A program made the position numbers and the translations under genes. From VAZQ01 sp036557705 (GTDB taxonomy: Bacteria; Pseudomonadota; Alphaproteobacteria; Rhizobiales; Xanthobacteraceae), in assembly GCA_036557705.1 (NCBI GenBank), contig DATBHB010000003.1, forward strand, positions 30,848 to 94,847: a stretch of DNA of 64,000 nt, given 5' to 3'. The notes beneath the pieces were generated by a model, which saw nothing but the letters and a program-made list of their open reading frames with translations, was not told the origin of the DNA and made no database searches. Position 1 is the first letter of the stretch, and each line of letters starts with the position of its first letter. Positions 27,447 to 36,018 of this stretch are shown in pieces.

Positions 27447-28523
27447 ATGCACACGTTCGGCCCACTGTGCACGCGTACTCCGAGGCGCGACTTGTCCATA
27501 ACGAAGCTGTCTCGAGACGAATGGGATATTGCGGTTCTGCGTTTTCGAGACCTGTCGCATCATCAGTGCGGGTCATACGCGCTGGAAGCAGCTGATTACT
27601 GGGGTGCACGATCGGAATGCATCGGAATCTCCTACCAACAGGCGCTCATCGGGTTGGCGAACGTCCGCCTCAAGACAGTTCCGGTACCACAGTTTGGCAT
27701 CGCGTATGTGCACTCCGGTCCCCTCACGGCCCAGGATGACGGCTTTTCACCGCAAGTGTTCGATTGGTGTCTTAACGCGCTTGCAAACGAGTATGTTCAT
27801 GGGCGCGGATTGGTGCTCCGCGTCATCCCTCCGTTCCGCGGCGGCAGGTGGCGCGAAGCGCAAGCTGCTTGCTTCGAGGCAAACGGCTTCCGACCTTTGC
27901 TCGCGCAAAGTCCATATCAGACCGTCATTGTGGACCTGTCTGTCGGGCCGGACGAGATCCGACGCCGCTTTCGCGGCACTTGGCGCAGGGAGCTCCAGAA
28001 AGCCGAAAAGGCAGACATTACGATAACGCAGTCGGACTCACTGGACGATTTCGACCGTTTTGAACCTCTATTTTTGGAGCTGGCCAGCAAGAAGGGATTC
28101 AGTGCGCGTCAGGATGTCGGTTTTTTCCGACGTGCACAAAACAAGGCGCATCCTGCGCAAAGGTTGCTGATTCATCTCGCCTGGCGACGCGACAACTTGG
28201 TTGCTGGCCACATTGGGAGCTTCGTCGGCGACACGGCCGTTTACCTGTTGGGAGCGGCGAACGCTGAAGGCCGCGACTGTCGCGCCTCGTATCTATTGCA
28301 CTGGGCGGTCATCACACACGGGAAGCGGAGCGGCAACATCTTTTATGATTTGGGCGGGATCAATCCGCAGCAAAAGTCAGGCGTCTCCACGTTCAAGAGG
28401 GGGCTTTCCGGCACGCACGTATTTGGATGTGCTCCGTATGAGCTGGCGCCAAGCCGTATGGCAGGCGCCGCCGTCCACTTGCTGGAAACTGCATACAAGG
28501 CCGTCAACCGTCAGAAAGAATAA
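27447..28523 (+). CDS. FemAB/GNAT-fold aminoacyl- or acyltransferase-like protein
   Basis: The product is about 358 aa. It resembles the FemAB-like (BioF2/GNAT_6) proteins often found in exopolysaccharide and PEP-CTERM/exosortase clusters. Visible features are a first GNAT half with FGIAYVHSGPL, the charged segment RRRFRGTWRRELQKAEKA, and the C-terminal GNAT half with HIGSFVGDTAVYLLGAAN and FYDLGGINPQQKSGVSTFKRGLSG, which is strongly typical of FemAB members. Related proteins transfer amino acids or acyl groups onto amino sugars. I chose the ATG at 27447, about 10 bases after GAGG; an in-frame TTG/ATG at 27402/27405 would add 14-15 residues. Modification of an amino sugar in the polymer is the likely job. 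No exosortase gene is in the window. Confidence 0.85.
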   Translation: MHTFGPLCTRTPRRDLSITKLSRDEWDIAVLRFRDLSHHQCGSYALEAADYWGARSECIGISYQQALIGLANVRLKTVPVPQFGIAYVHSGPLTAQDDGFSPQVFDWCLNALANEYVHGRGLVLRVIPPFRGGRWREAQAACFEANGFRPLLAQSPYQTVIVDLSVGPDEIRRRFRGTWRRELQKAEKADITITQSDSLDDFDRFEPLFLELASKKGFSARQDVGFFRRAQNKAHPAQRLLIHLAWRRDNLVAGHIGSFVGDTAVYLLGAANAEGRDCRASYLLHWAVITHGKRSGNIFYDLGGINPQQKSGVSTFKRGLSGTHVFGCAPYELAPSRMAGAAVHLLETAYKAVNRQKE

Positions 28524-28629
28524 ATTAGAATCCGGCATCGCTCGATCCTCCATTTTATTTACGAACTTCAGATCGGATCTGCGGTGAAAGCGCTGGAGGG
28601 CGAGCAGTCGGAAGTTTCACCCTCCTCGA

Positions 28630-29553
28630 TCACAGATACCCAAAGCGCATCAGATAAGGTGCGCTTGCGGCCGAAACAACAGCGACATCTGACCATTTCA
28701 TCGCACGCCGCCACTCGTCGTCCGGTTTTAAAACTATGTCTCCAGATTGAAACTTCATCGGATTGCCCTCTATAGTGTGGGTTATGACCTTTCGAATCAC
28801 ACGATTAGTCGATGCAAATATTGCATCCGGATTGCCGGCCCATTGAGTGCAGCCGAGCACGGAGGACAAGACCTCTTTGGGATTCCCAGCGAAGTTCTCG
28901 TATTTGACGATTATGTGGGACCTGACCCGGTTGGCATGCTTGAGCATTCCTACCAAAAGGTGACGAAAGTTCCAGTCCATCGCGCTCTGGAGTGGACCAA
29001 TGCGCACCATGGCGCCCCGGTCATCAGGAAGGTTCTTGATCCTCTGCCACGAATATGCCACGGCTCGGCTGTCGCGCACCAGCTGTATGACATGAAGGCT
29101 GATGTCGGGAATGATGCTGAGTAGATACCCTTGGGATGGAGTTTTGGAGGAGTCCACTATGACTTTTGCTCGCGAGACTGCTTGGATCGCTGAAAATAAT
29201 GAATTGGTCAGGGATTTGAATGCATCAAGGGATTGAGAATACTCGGACGTCCGAGCACGCGGGCACAGCATGAAAGGAATTGTGCGCACACGGCACGATG
29301 CCCGCTGCATCCGAAGAATAGCCGGTGCATCGAGCCGATGAACGGCTCCAAACGCTTGCTCTATCACTGACATCCAAAAATCGCAGCTCAGGAATGGACG
29401 GCCGCAGCTACATCGCCTATTTTCTATGAGACCAGCTTGCCAGATCTCATTCACCTCGCCGACAGGAACGACACCATCAAGTTGACCAAGAACTGTTTCC
29501 AGAACGGTGCTCCCACTCCGTCCTGAACCTCCAATAAAAAGCACTTCGGTCAT
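28630..29553 (-). CDS. PAPS-dependent sulfotransferase family protein
   Basis: The 307-aa protein starts with the 5'-phosphosulfate-binding loop GGSGRSGST (residues 8-16). The 3'-phosphate-binding segment is present as VRDSRAVAYSW about 160-180 residues in, with the conserved Arg and Ser. This is the plan of sulfotransferases acting on carbohydrates or lipids. It has no signal peptide or membrane helix, so it would work in the cytoplasm, on nucleotide-linked or lipid-linked sugars. It needs PAPS, the product of the CysD/CysNC pair encoded in the same locus. The GH39-like gene ends 21 bp upstream in the same direction, so the two are probably co-transcribed. The gene is convergent with the FemAB-like gene. 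The acceptor is unknown. Confidence 0.87.
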   Translation of the reverse strand: MTEVLFIGGSGRSGSTVLETVLGQLDGVVPVGEVNEIWQAGLIENRRCSCGRPFLSCDFWMSVIEQAFGAVHRLDAPAILRMQRASCRVRTIPFMLCPRARTSEYSQSLDAFKSLTNSLFSAIQAVSRAKVIVDSSKTPSQGYLLSIIPDISLHVIQLVRDSRAVAYSWQRIKNLPDDRGAMVRIGPLQSAMDWNFRHLLVGMLKHANRVRSHIIVKYENFAGNPKEVLSSVLGCTQWAGNPDAIFASTNRVIRKVITHTIEGNPMKFQSGDIVLKPDDEWRRAMKWSDVAVVSAASAPYLMRFGYL

Positions 29554-29574
29554 GGCGCGGAGAACTGCCTCAGC

Positions 29575-30795
29575 CTAAAACGCCGTTCCTGTTTCCAGCA
29601 GGATTGGTTTGATGCCGATGGACACAGCCCGGTTCTGGGGTATCTTGCTAACAGCCCCAGTCAAATCTCGTTGTTGCGTATATGGGGACGGCGCTGAATA
29701 CGATTGAGGTGCGGTTCCGGACGCCCAGACCGCGAGCGCGCTATATCCGTTGGCTCGAACGAGAGAACACGTCCAAACGACGCCACTGGAATTAACCTGG
29801 GCACAGGGCGCTTTCATCACCGCCCCGCTCATCCATTTGCCTACTTCTCTATAAGCTACTCCAGCGGAGCTTAAACGGTTTGCGGAACTCTGCAATCCAC
29901 CGACATCGCCGCTATCGTAACCGTACCAATAGAATCGAGCTACTCCCAATGGCCATTGCAGCAAATGATATTGCGCGACGTAGGCAACCTGGTGATCAGT
30001 ATCCAAGGTGATGGGAAACCCTGCTTCGGTGTCCCACATCGGTTTGGATCCCTGGCCGTACCTTGAGAGAACGCTTTTGTAGGCGCCCACGTAAGGGGCG
30101 ATCGATTCACCGCTTTGGTTCACATAGCCGTGGAAGGACATGATGTCGCCGTAACGACCGCTGCCCGCAGCCAGCAGGGAAGTCATGTAGCTCGGACCAG
30201 ACGATCCCGAGGTCGATGGCATCAATACCATAGCTGTCCGATCCAGCGACTTGATAATGCCGTAGGCCTGGCTCTGCAGCGTGATGAGGGTGGACATATC
30301 GCTGCACCAGAACTGAGGACTTTCCGGTTCGTTCCAGACTTCCCAGTATTTTATCTTTCCTGCGGCATGCGTCACGATGGCACGCACGAAGTCTGTCCAA
30401 TACTGGAGGTTGGATGGCGGCAGGCAGGATCGGGAAGAAGCCCACGATGGCACGTGACCAAAAGTGTATACCAGATCGACGCCGCCGTGCGCAGATACCA
30501 AGTTGATATACGAGTCCAGTCCTTTAAAATTATAAACACCTTCGGACTTGTTGATATCGGCCCAAGCTACGCCGAGATCCCAGAGCCGCAGACTTCCAAA
30601 CGAGATAGGGGGCCACGGCGAAAGCAGGGAATTGCTGAAGACATGCATGCCGAAGTAACCTGAGTTAACGGGCGTTGAGCTGTCGGCTCCGGAGGCAGCT
30701 GAACTCACGCATACCGGGGCAAAGGTTATGACGAATGATGCAAGCATCTGGATCAATCTGCAGCCGGTGCGTTTGCGTGTGAGCCGGTCGAGCAT
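29575..30795 (-). CDS. Secreted glycoside hydrolase, clan GH-A, GH39-like
   Basis: The product is about 406 aa from the ATG at 30795. This start has a strong ribosome binding site (AGGAG six bases upstream); the open frame extends to 30870. An N-terminal signal peptide (residues 1-37) is followed by a TIM-barrel. WEVWNEPE supplies the acid/base Glu156 and WDTEAGF the nucleophile Glu257, the usual clan GH-A arrangement. The overall sequence resembles GH39-like proteins seen in bacterial exopolysaccharide clusters. It would cut the polymer in the periplasm or outside, perhaps to set length or release chains, as PslG does in Pseudomonas. The sulfotransferase gene follows after 21 bp. Confidence 0.85.
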   Translation of the reverse strand: MLDRLTRKRTGCRLIQMLASFVITFAPVCVSSAASGADSSTPVNSGYFGMHVFSNSLLSPWPPISFGSLRLWDLGVAWADINKSEGVYNFKGLDSYINLVSAHGGVDLVYTFGHVPSWASSRSCLPPSNLQYWTDFVRAIVTHAAGKIKYWEVWNEPESPQFWCSDMSTLITLQSQAYGIIKSLDRTAMVLMPSTSGSSGPSYMTSLLAAGSGRYGDIMSFHGYVNQSGESIAPYVGAYKSVLSRYGQGSKPMWDTEAGFPITLDTDHQVAYVAQYHLLQWPLGVARFYWYGYDSGDVGGLQSSANRLSSAGVAYREVGKWMSGAVMKAPCAQVNSSGVVWTCSLVRANGYSALAVWASGTAPQSYSAPSPYTQQRDLTGAVSKIPQNRAVSIGIKPILLETGTAF

Positions 30796-31371
30796 GGGGT
30801 CTCCTAAAACCAGGAACTGGGATGATGACCGAAGGACGTCGAAGGATCCCCGCTCAAAGCAGCATCGCAAGCATTACGAGCCAGCGGGTCAGTTCCTGGG
30901 GGACGTCCTTGGCCTCAGTCCAGGAACAAACCTTTTTCTTGGGCATATACCTTTTGGGTCGGCGGCTTTGAGCCTGCACATCAACAGGCGCCACGTCGGT
31001 CCGTTCCACCCGAGCGAGCCGGCGGGGAGCGCAGCGCCCCTGACCCGCAACTCGCTTGAGAAAGTCCAAACGGCCCATCGGAAAATTTCGCGGTCGGTCA
31101 AACCAATTGCGGCAATCGGTATTGGAGAGCTTAGGCGTCCCCGAATAAAGGGCGAACACGTGGGCAGTTTCATGGCCGGAATGAACATTATTCCCGTGCT
31201 GTTTGCCGGCGGGTCCAGCACGGGCCTGCGGCAAGTTGCCTATGCGGTTCACGCCATTCGAAGGTCCAAGACTTCGAGGCCTGAGCAGCGGCTGCCGCAG
31301 GTGGCGGCAGCTGTTGCCGTCCGCGAGGGGACATCGACCGTAAAATGATCCCGCTCAGGGAGAATACGAGC
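30796..31371. other. Divergent intergenic region (about 575 bp)
   Basis: It lies between the GH39-like gene (minus) and a methyltransferase gene (plus). A 206-codon plus-strand frame (30728-31348) spans most of it but overlaps the 5' end of the GH39-like gene, is rich in Arg/Ser/Pro and has no recognisable domain, so I treat it as non-coding. A short Ala-rich inverted structure around 31290-31325 (CTGCCGCAGGTGGCGGCAG) is the only repeat seen. Confidence 0.4.
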
Positions 31372-32127
31372 ATGATACGACGTCCCAAGGCCAAAATGCC
31401 TCTTACCATGGCGCCCGATACAAAAACTGCATTGCGGTCAGTTCAAAGTTTCATAGCGGATCGGCTTGCCGGCAACCCCGTTCATATATACGAAGCGGGA
31501 GGCGGCTCATTATCGGTGTTGCCTCTGGACTCTTTGAATGCCGCGAGCGTAACGGTTGTTGACATAGACGAGGATCAACTTCGAAATAATAAGTACGCGA
31601 CGATAAAGATTCTCGGAGATATTCAGACTCACAATTTTGCTCCTGGAAGCATAGACCTCGTAGTGTGCTACAATGTCATTGAACATTTGCACTCTCCAGA
31701 CCTTGCAATTGAATGTTTCCATCGCGCTCTCAAACCCGGGGGGGTCCTGTTTATTGGCGCGCCCAATCCACAATCGATATTTGGACTGATTACCAAGTAC
31801 ACTCCGCATTTGCTTCATGTTTGGATTTATCGGGTTATTTTGAAGAACAGAGATGCCGGCAAGCCAGGTCGTGGACCTTTTCCGGTCATATTTCATCCGA
31901 TCGTTTCTCCCCACCGGTTGTTGAGGTTTTGTGAAAAGACAGGGTTCGAAGTCCGGTATTTCAGTCTGTATACGAGCCCGCATTATGCATTTCTGACGCA
32001 AAAGCAATCGGTGCTCGGCTTTCTACTGCGAGGGATATCGAGGTTCATCAATATGTTGCCGAATCCGCGCCTCCGTGTCGCGGAGGGTGATTATCACGCG
32101 GTTTTTGAGAAGGTCTCACGCGCATAA
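31372..32127 (+). CDS. Class I SAM-dependent methyltransferase
   Basis: The product is about 251 aa. Motif I is IYEAGGGS, followed by VTVVDIDEDQL (acidic residue binding the ribose) and IDLVVCYNVIEHLHSPDLAIECFHRALKPGGVLFIGAPNP. This is a clear methyltransferase-11/UbiE-like pattern. The C-terminal half (HLLHVWIYRVILKNRD ... SPHRLLRF) resembles methyltransferases of polysaccharide clusters. I chose the ATG at 31372, which has AGGGAG nine bases upstream; an ATG at 31345 would add nine residues. The gene lies upstream of the polyprenyl-phosphate sugar transferase gene with about 330 bp between. It probably adds a methyl group to a sugar of the polymer. Confidence 0.85.
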   Translation: MIRRPKAKMPLTMAPDTKTALRSVQSFIADRLAGNPVHIYEAGGGSLSVLPLDSLNAASVTVVDIDEDQLRNNKYATIKILGDIQTHNFAPGSIDLVVCYNVIEHLHSPDLAIECFHRALKPGGVLFIGAPNPQSIFGLITKYTPHLLHVWIYRVILKNRDAGKPGRGPFPVIFHPIVSPHRLLRFCEKTGFEVRYFSLYTSPHYAFLTQKQSVLGFLLRGISRFINMLPNPRLRVAEGDYHAVFEKVSRA

Positions 32128-32454
32128 CGTCGTTCAAAGGGATTTGAGCCATACGGCCATACGGCCACACACACGAAATGACTTTGGTCCTGCAACGGTG
32201 TTGTGGATGGCAGAGAGCCGCCCGGGGGTGGTCAGTCGGCCGCGCAAGGTCCGGCGGTAAATGAGCCGGGCAGCAACCAAAGCTTGCTCGATATTTGTCT
32301 AGTATCCGACCTTGTGTGAGGCGTTCAATTGGCCCCGTGAAAAAATGCTGATGAGCGCGAAAAAAATCTATTGCGCAGTCGAACTCGGGCGGGGCGACCG
32401 CATTAAGAGGTGAGGTATCGAGGGACCATCGGGCGGCAAAACTCAAGAGCTTGA
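32128..32454. other. Intergenic region before the sugar transferase gene (about 330 bp)
   Basis: No gene or strong repeat is seen. It starts with ATACGGCCATACGGCC, a short tandem duplication at about 32149-32165. It presumably carries the promoter or leader of the downstream transferase gene. Confidence 0.35.
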
Positions 32455-33906
32455 ATGCACTACCGTTCCGTGCAGCGTACGGCTGCATTAGCCCAGTCGG
32501 GTTTTGGTGCTGTTCCATCGAGGAGTCGCAGACTTGGCCGGTGGGCCGCCGAGATGGCATGCCTGGAGTTCCTGGCGGTATCGGCGGCAACGTTTCTCGG
32601 CAGCCAGTTATATCATGCGAGCGCACTTCATCAGGCGGCGCGGCCGGAAGTGTTTGCTCCAGCGAGTATGGTCATCGCAGCTCTCGCCTTGATGATTTCG
32701 CTCGGTTCCGGACACTTCAGGAGGATCCACAGCCAATCAAAGTCAAAGTCCGTATGGAACGGGTTGCTTTCAGTTGTCTTCGGCTTTTCACTGTTTTTGA
32801 CTGTGCTTTTTCTTTCCAAAATCGCCGACCAGTATTCACGCGGGACGTTTGTTTTCCAGTTTATCGCGGCCGCCGCCGCTGTCGTAGGCATTCGCAGCCT
32901 TTGGTACTCGCGACTGCGAAGAGCGATTGTTTCCGGGTCCATTGAAAGCAGGCGCGCAATCCTGATTGGGGCGAAAAGTGCCTGCGATGCCATTCGAGAG
33001 CGGCTGACGCATACCGGGATAAAGGTGATTTGGTGGGCTCAATTCCCAAACGCCAAATACACGACGACACCGTCGAACCTGGTGTTATCGGAGCGTCAAA
33101 TTGCGGCCACATGTCGAAAGCTGCGCCCGGATGACATAATCGTTTTGCCATCGGACTCCGATCCACTCTGTCCCGCAGGCTTGATCGAGTGCTTATCCGA
33201 GTTGCCGGTCGATGTGCATATTCTGCCGGCCGGATTAGCTTCAGCATCAGCGGTGCAGGGCTCGCAGCTGGGCCCCTTTGTTGGCATCCAGCTGTGCCGC
33301 CGTCCGCTGTCGCTCGTCGATCGCGCCCTGAAGCGGGCGCTAGACCTTGTCATCGCCGCGTTTCTCCTGGCATTCCTGTCGCCGATAATGCTCATGGCGG
33401 CCGCGGCCATCGTTCTCGACTCCAGAGGTCCCGTTTTTTTTCGACAAAAGCGGCACGGCTACAACAACGAACCGATTACCGTCATTAAGTTCCGATCCAT
33501 GCACGTCCTCGAAGGCGGCGATAATTTCACCCCGGCGAGGCGAAACGACGACCGCGTCACTCGCGTCGGCCGAGTGTTGCGACGCACGAATATAGATGAA
33601 TTGCCGCAGCTGATAAACGTGCTTGCAGGAACCATGTCGATTGTTGGCCCCCGGCCACACGCGACCGCGCACAACGACATGTTTGAACACGCCTTGGCGC
33701 GTTTTGCGAGGCGCCATAACGTGAAGCCCGGTATTACCGGGTGGGCACAAATCAATGGATGTCGCGGGGAGGCGAATACGTTGGAAAAGATGCGGCTCCG
33801 GGTGGACCACGATCTGTATTACATTGACAACTGGTCGCTGTTTTTCGACCTGAAAATTATCGTTCTTACAGCTCTGTCGAAATCCGTGTATTTGGACGGA
33901 TATTGA
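32455..33906 (+). CDS. Undecaprenyl-phosphate sugar phosphotransferase (WcaJ/ExoY type)
   Basis: The 483-aa protein has four or five N-terminal transmembrane helices, a CoA-binding-like middle region (RRAILIGAK..., LRPDDIIVLPS), and a C-terminal bacterial sugar transferase domain. The catalytic domain shows a hydrophobic helix (LDLVIAAFLLAFLSPIMLMAA), VFFRQKRHGYNNEPITVIKFRSM, RVGRVLRRTNIDELPQLINVLAGTMSIVGPRPHA and VKPGITGWAQINGCRGE. It starts repeat-unit synthesis by moving a sugar phosphate from a UDP-sugar to undecaprenyl phosphate in the inner membrane; glucose or galactose is typical. This makes it the first committed enzyme of the Wzx/Wzy pathway encoded here. It is the last gene of the polysaccharide locus on this side. 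Confidence 0.95.
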   Translation: MHYRSVQRTAALAQSGFGAVPSRSRRLGRWAAEMACLEFLAVSAATFLGSQLYHASALHQAARPEVFAPASMVIAALALMISLGSGHFRRIHSQSKSKSVWNGLLSVVFGFSLFLTVLFLSKIADQYSRGTFVFQFIAAAAAVVGIRSLWYSRLRRAIVSGSIESRRAILIGAKSACDAIRERLTHTGIKVIWWAQFPNAKYTTTPSNLVLSERQIAATCRKLRPDDIIVLPSDSDPLCPAGLIECLSELPVDVHILPAGLASASAVQGSQLGPFVGIQLCRRPLSLVDRALKRALDLVIAAFLLAFLSPIMLMAAAAIVLDSRGPVFFRQKRHGYNNEPITVIKFRSMHVLEGGDNFTPARRNDDRVTRVGRVLRRTNIDELPQLINVLAGTMSIVGPRPHATAHNDMFEHALARFARRHNVKPGITGWAQINGCRGEANTLEKMRLRVDHDLYYIDNWSLFFDLKIIVLTALSKSVYLDGY

Positions 33907-33908
33907 CC

Positions 33909-34544
33909 TCAGGCGTTGCTGTCTCGAATGTTTCGTCCCGTCGGAGCGCCAGGTGCACTCTCGGTGAGCTTGCGCCTATTTCGCGCGCTGCGGCGGCGCG
34001 CCATGTCGAACAGGAACTGACGGGCGATGGCTGCGCCCTGAAAAGCCGCCTCTGCTTCCTCCCGGGTATCGTACGAGCCGAGGTGGATTTCCTCGCCGTC
34101 GCGAGTGATCCTCGCATACCAATTGTGTCCTCTGTGGCGGACCCCCTTAACGCCCGACGCGCTTGGGCGCACGCTGTTCCACAGATTTTCCTGTTGGGAC
34201 GTTTCCCGGAGGTTTGCGATGCGATTATCCGCCCGATTGCGGTTGATGTGATCGATCTGGTCGGCAGGATGCCGACCGTAAACGTAGAGCCAGGCGAGCC
34301 GATGCGCATAGTGGATAAGGCCATCGACATGAATTGTGCGATATCCGTTCTTGCCCGTTCCCGCCTCCATTGCTGCGGTCAGGCCGCCGCGGCTTTCTCG
34401 CCAATGAAACCGGCCGGTTTCCGGTGAGTAATCGAGGAGCTGTCGCAGCCGCGCTGCGGTCAGGTCGGACCTGCGCCTTGGCCGTTTCCGCACGGACGGC
34501 CGCTTGGGTTCCGCATTCTTCATGTTGTCGTTTTGCCGAGCCAT
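33909..34544 (-). CDS. HNH endonuclease with AP2/ERF DNA-binding domain
   Basis: The 211-aa protein has an N-terminal region (LRQLLDYSPETGRFHWR), an HNH_3 nuclease core (AHRLAWLYVYGRHPADQIDHINRNRADNRIANLRETSQQENLWN) with the expected His and Asn residues, and an AP2 domain (GVKGVRHRGHNWYARITRDGEEIHLGSYDTREEAEAAF). This combination is typical of homing-type or phage-borne HNH-AP2 endonucleases. The tail is basic and Ser/Ala-rich. It converges on the sugar transferase gene with a 2-bp gap. Three 14-bp tandem repeats lie just before the start. It marks a likely acquired element between the polysaccharide locus and the following genes. An alternative start is the ATG at 34523. Confidence 0.9.
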   Translation of the reverse strand: MARQNDNMKNAEPKRPSVRKRPRRRSDLTAARLRQLLDYSPETGRFHWRESRGGLTAAMEAGTGKNGYRTIHVDGLIHYAHRLAWLYVYGRHPADQIDHINRNRADNRIANLRETSQQENLWNSVRPSASGVKGVRHRGHNWYARITRDGEEIHLGSYDTREEAEAAFQGAAIARQFLFDMARRRSARNRRKLTESAPGAPTGRNIRDSNA

Positions 34545-34556
34545 TGCCCGCTTTCC

Positions 34557-34598
34557 CTATGACTGTAGACCTATGACTTTAGACCTAGGACTATAGGC
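34557..34598. repeat. Three tandem 14-bp repeats upstream of the HNH-AP2 gene
   Basis: Three adjacent 14-bp units at 34557-34570, 34571-34584 and 34585-34598 (CTATGACTGTAGAC, CTATGACTTTAGAC, CTAGGACTATAGGC). The first two differ at one position and the third is more diverged. The block begins 12 bp upstream of the ATG at 34544 on the minus strand, so it sits where a promoter, operator or nuclease recognition site would be. Confidence 0.7.
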
Positions 34599-34741
34599 AT
34601 AAGAGGCGAGAGACTGCAAGCTTAATTTTGGCCTGGTGGAATTGCTGGTCCGACCGTCGCGAGCGGACGCGCGCAGGCGCCGCGGGGCGCGGTTCCACGA
34701 AACGGTTATCGAGAAGACGTCGCGGTGAAGCGCCGCGTAAA

Positions 34742-35680
34742 CTACGGCACGTCGATTCCGTCGCGGACCTGGCGGAATCGCGCATAGGCGCCGGTCCAGG
34801 CGGCCGTGGGCGCGGCCCCAACGAGTTGCATATAGGCGCCTGCGCCGAAGCGAAGCCACTGGACGATCGTGAACTCGGTACCGGTTCTGGCGTCCTTTCC
34901 GCGCGCCATGATCTGATGGCCCACCTGGCCGCCGATGCGCAGCGGTTCCGACGTGAGGATGCGAACCTCGGCGAGATTGGGAACGCTCGCAAACGCGTCG
35001 CGGGCGAAGAGATCGCGCTCGCTCGCCTCGCTCGGCCCTCCGGGCGCGAGCGCAATGACGAGCCGTGGCGCGTCGGCCTGCTTGGCAGGATCGGGCGCTG
35101 CGTCCGTCAACATCACGGCGCGCCCGGCAATGACGCCGCCAACCCGGAACCCGGACAGTTCGCCCACCTTGAACGGCAGGAGACTAAGCTGCTCGTCCAC
35201 CGGAACGGTGTCGCGAACCGCGACACTGGCGAGTGCCGCCCGGATCGCGCCGTCCGGATAGGCTTGCCGCGCATCGTCAGGGATCTCGGCAGTCACGATC
35301 GCCGTCAAGTCCGGCGTGGCTGCAGCAAGAATCCACTTGCGCAGCGTGATGTTCTCGACCTTCTGCCGCGCGACCACCAAAAACGCTTTGCCGGCGGCGA
35401 CCGAGACATCCTCGCGCTGCTCGATGGTGACCCCCTGTTCCGCGAGCGGGGATCGTTCGAGCTCCGCATAGGCTTGAGCCGGCAGCGCAACGATAATGAT
35501 GGCGACATTCTTGGCGGGGTCCTCGAATCCCATGAACCGCTGGCTCGCCGCAAGGCCGGGCGGCGGCGCTATTCCGACGCGCGAGCCGGTCGGAAACACG
35601 ACATCTGCCGCCCGAACTGGGGTCGCCCCCGCGAAGAAAAGCGCGAAGAGCGGAAGGAAAATCCAGCGAAAACCGGTCAT
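34742..35680 (-). CDS. Conserved exported protein of unknown function
   Basis: The product is about 312 aa from the ATG at 35680, which has GGAGGG nine bases upstream; the frame is open to 35767. A signal peptide (FRWIFLPLFALFFAGATPVRA-AD) is followed by a repetitive beta-rich protein with two similar halves. One starts VGIAPPPGLAASQRFMGFEDPAKN and the other near FKVGELSGFRVGGV, each with Val/Ala-rich strands and a later ILTSEPLRIGGQVGHQIMA segment. It resembles uncharacterised periplasmic proteins of Bradyrhizobium-like bacteria. I do not recognise a domain with known activity. The neighbours (HNH nuclease, antitoxin remnant) give no functional clue. Confidence 0.7.
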   Translation of the reverse strand: MTGFRWIFLPLFALFFAGATPVRAADVVFPTGSRVGIAPPPGLAASQRFMGFEDPAKNVAIIIVALPAQAYAELERSPLAEQGVTIEQREDVSVAAGKAFLVVARQKVENITLRKWILAAATPDLTAIVTAEIPDDARQAYPDGAIRAALASVAVRDTVPVDEQLSLLPFKVGELSGFRVGGVIAGRAVMLTDAAPDPAKQADAPRLVIALAPGGPSEASERDLFARDAFASVPNLAEVRILTSEPLRIGGQVGHQIMARGKDARTGTEFTIVQWLRFGAGAYMQLVGAAPTAAWTGAYARFRQVRDGIDVP

Positions 35681-35806
35681 GGTGGCCCTCCGAGGACCGG
35701 AATGACTCGAAAAATGCGGCAGCCCTGGGGCGCTCCTTTGAGTTTTGAGTTGCATTTGCATATGCAATTCGTATCCATATTTTAGGAGTGAACAACGAAT
35801 TTAGGG

Positions 35807-36018
35807 GTGACAACGGAGTTTGACGGCTTCGATTGGGACAACGGCAATCGGGACAAATGCCAGCAGACGGAAGCACCGGCTGATCCGCCCGATTAGCGCC
35901 CGTTACATGCATAAAAAGGAGATAGAAGCCCATGAAAAAGAAATTCCCGGACTTCAAAACCGACGTTGAAGCCGAGGCCTTCGTCGAAGCCGCCGACCTG
36001 AGCGAGTACGATCTGTCC
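35807..36018 (+). pseudogene. Remnant of a BrnT-type toxin gene (internal deletion and frame change)
   Basis: From the GTG at 35807 the frame reads TTEFDGFDWDNGNRDKCQ and then drifts to a stop at 35894-35896. The first part matches the family start (FDGFDWD.GNR.KC.KHGV) as I recall it. In another frame, 35883 onward reads IRPISARYMHKKEIEAHEKE, which matches the usual BrnT C-terminus, and it runs over the antitoxin start to a TGA just downstream. The middle of the gene (about 60 residues) is missing. The overlap with the antitoxin start is the normal brnT-brnA arrangement. The toxin cannot be made; identification rests on remembered family sequence. Confidence 0.72.

Noticed and set aside
30728..31348. 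206-codon plus-strand frame between the GH39-like gene and a methyltransferase gene
   Set aside because: It overlaps the 5' end of the GH39-like gene on the other strand, is Arg/Ser/Pro-rich and shows no domain or good start.
27402..33906. XrtA/PEP-CTERM exosortase-type cluster
   Set aside because: The FemAB-like protein, deacetylase and AsnB recall such clusters, but no exosortase, PEP-CTERM protein or PrsK/PrsR was found in the window.
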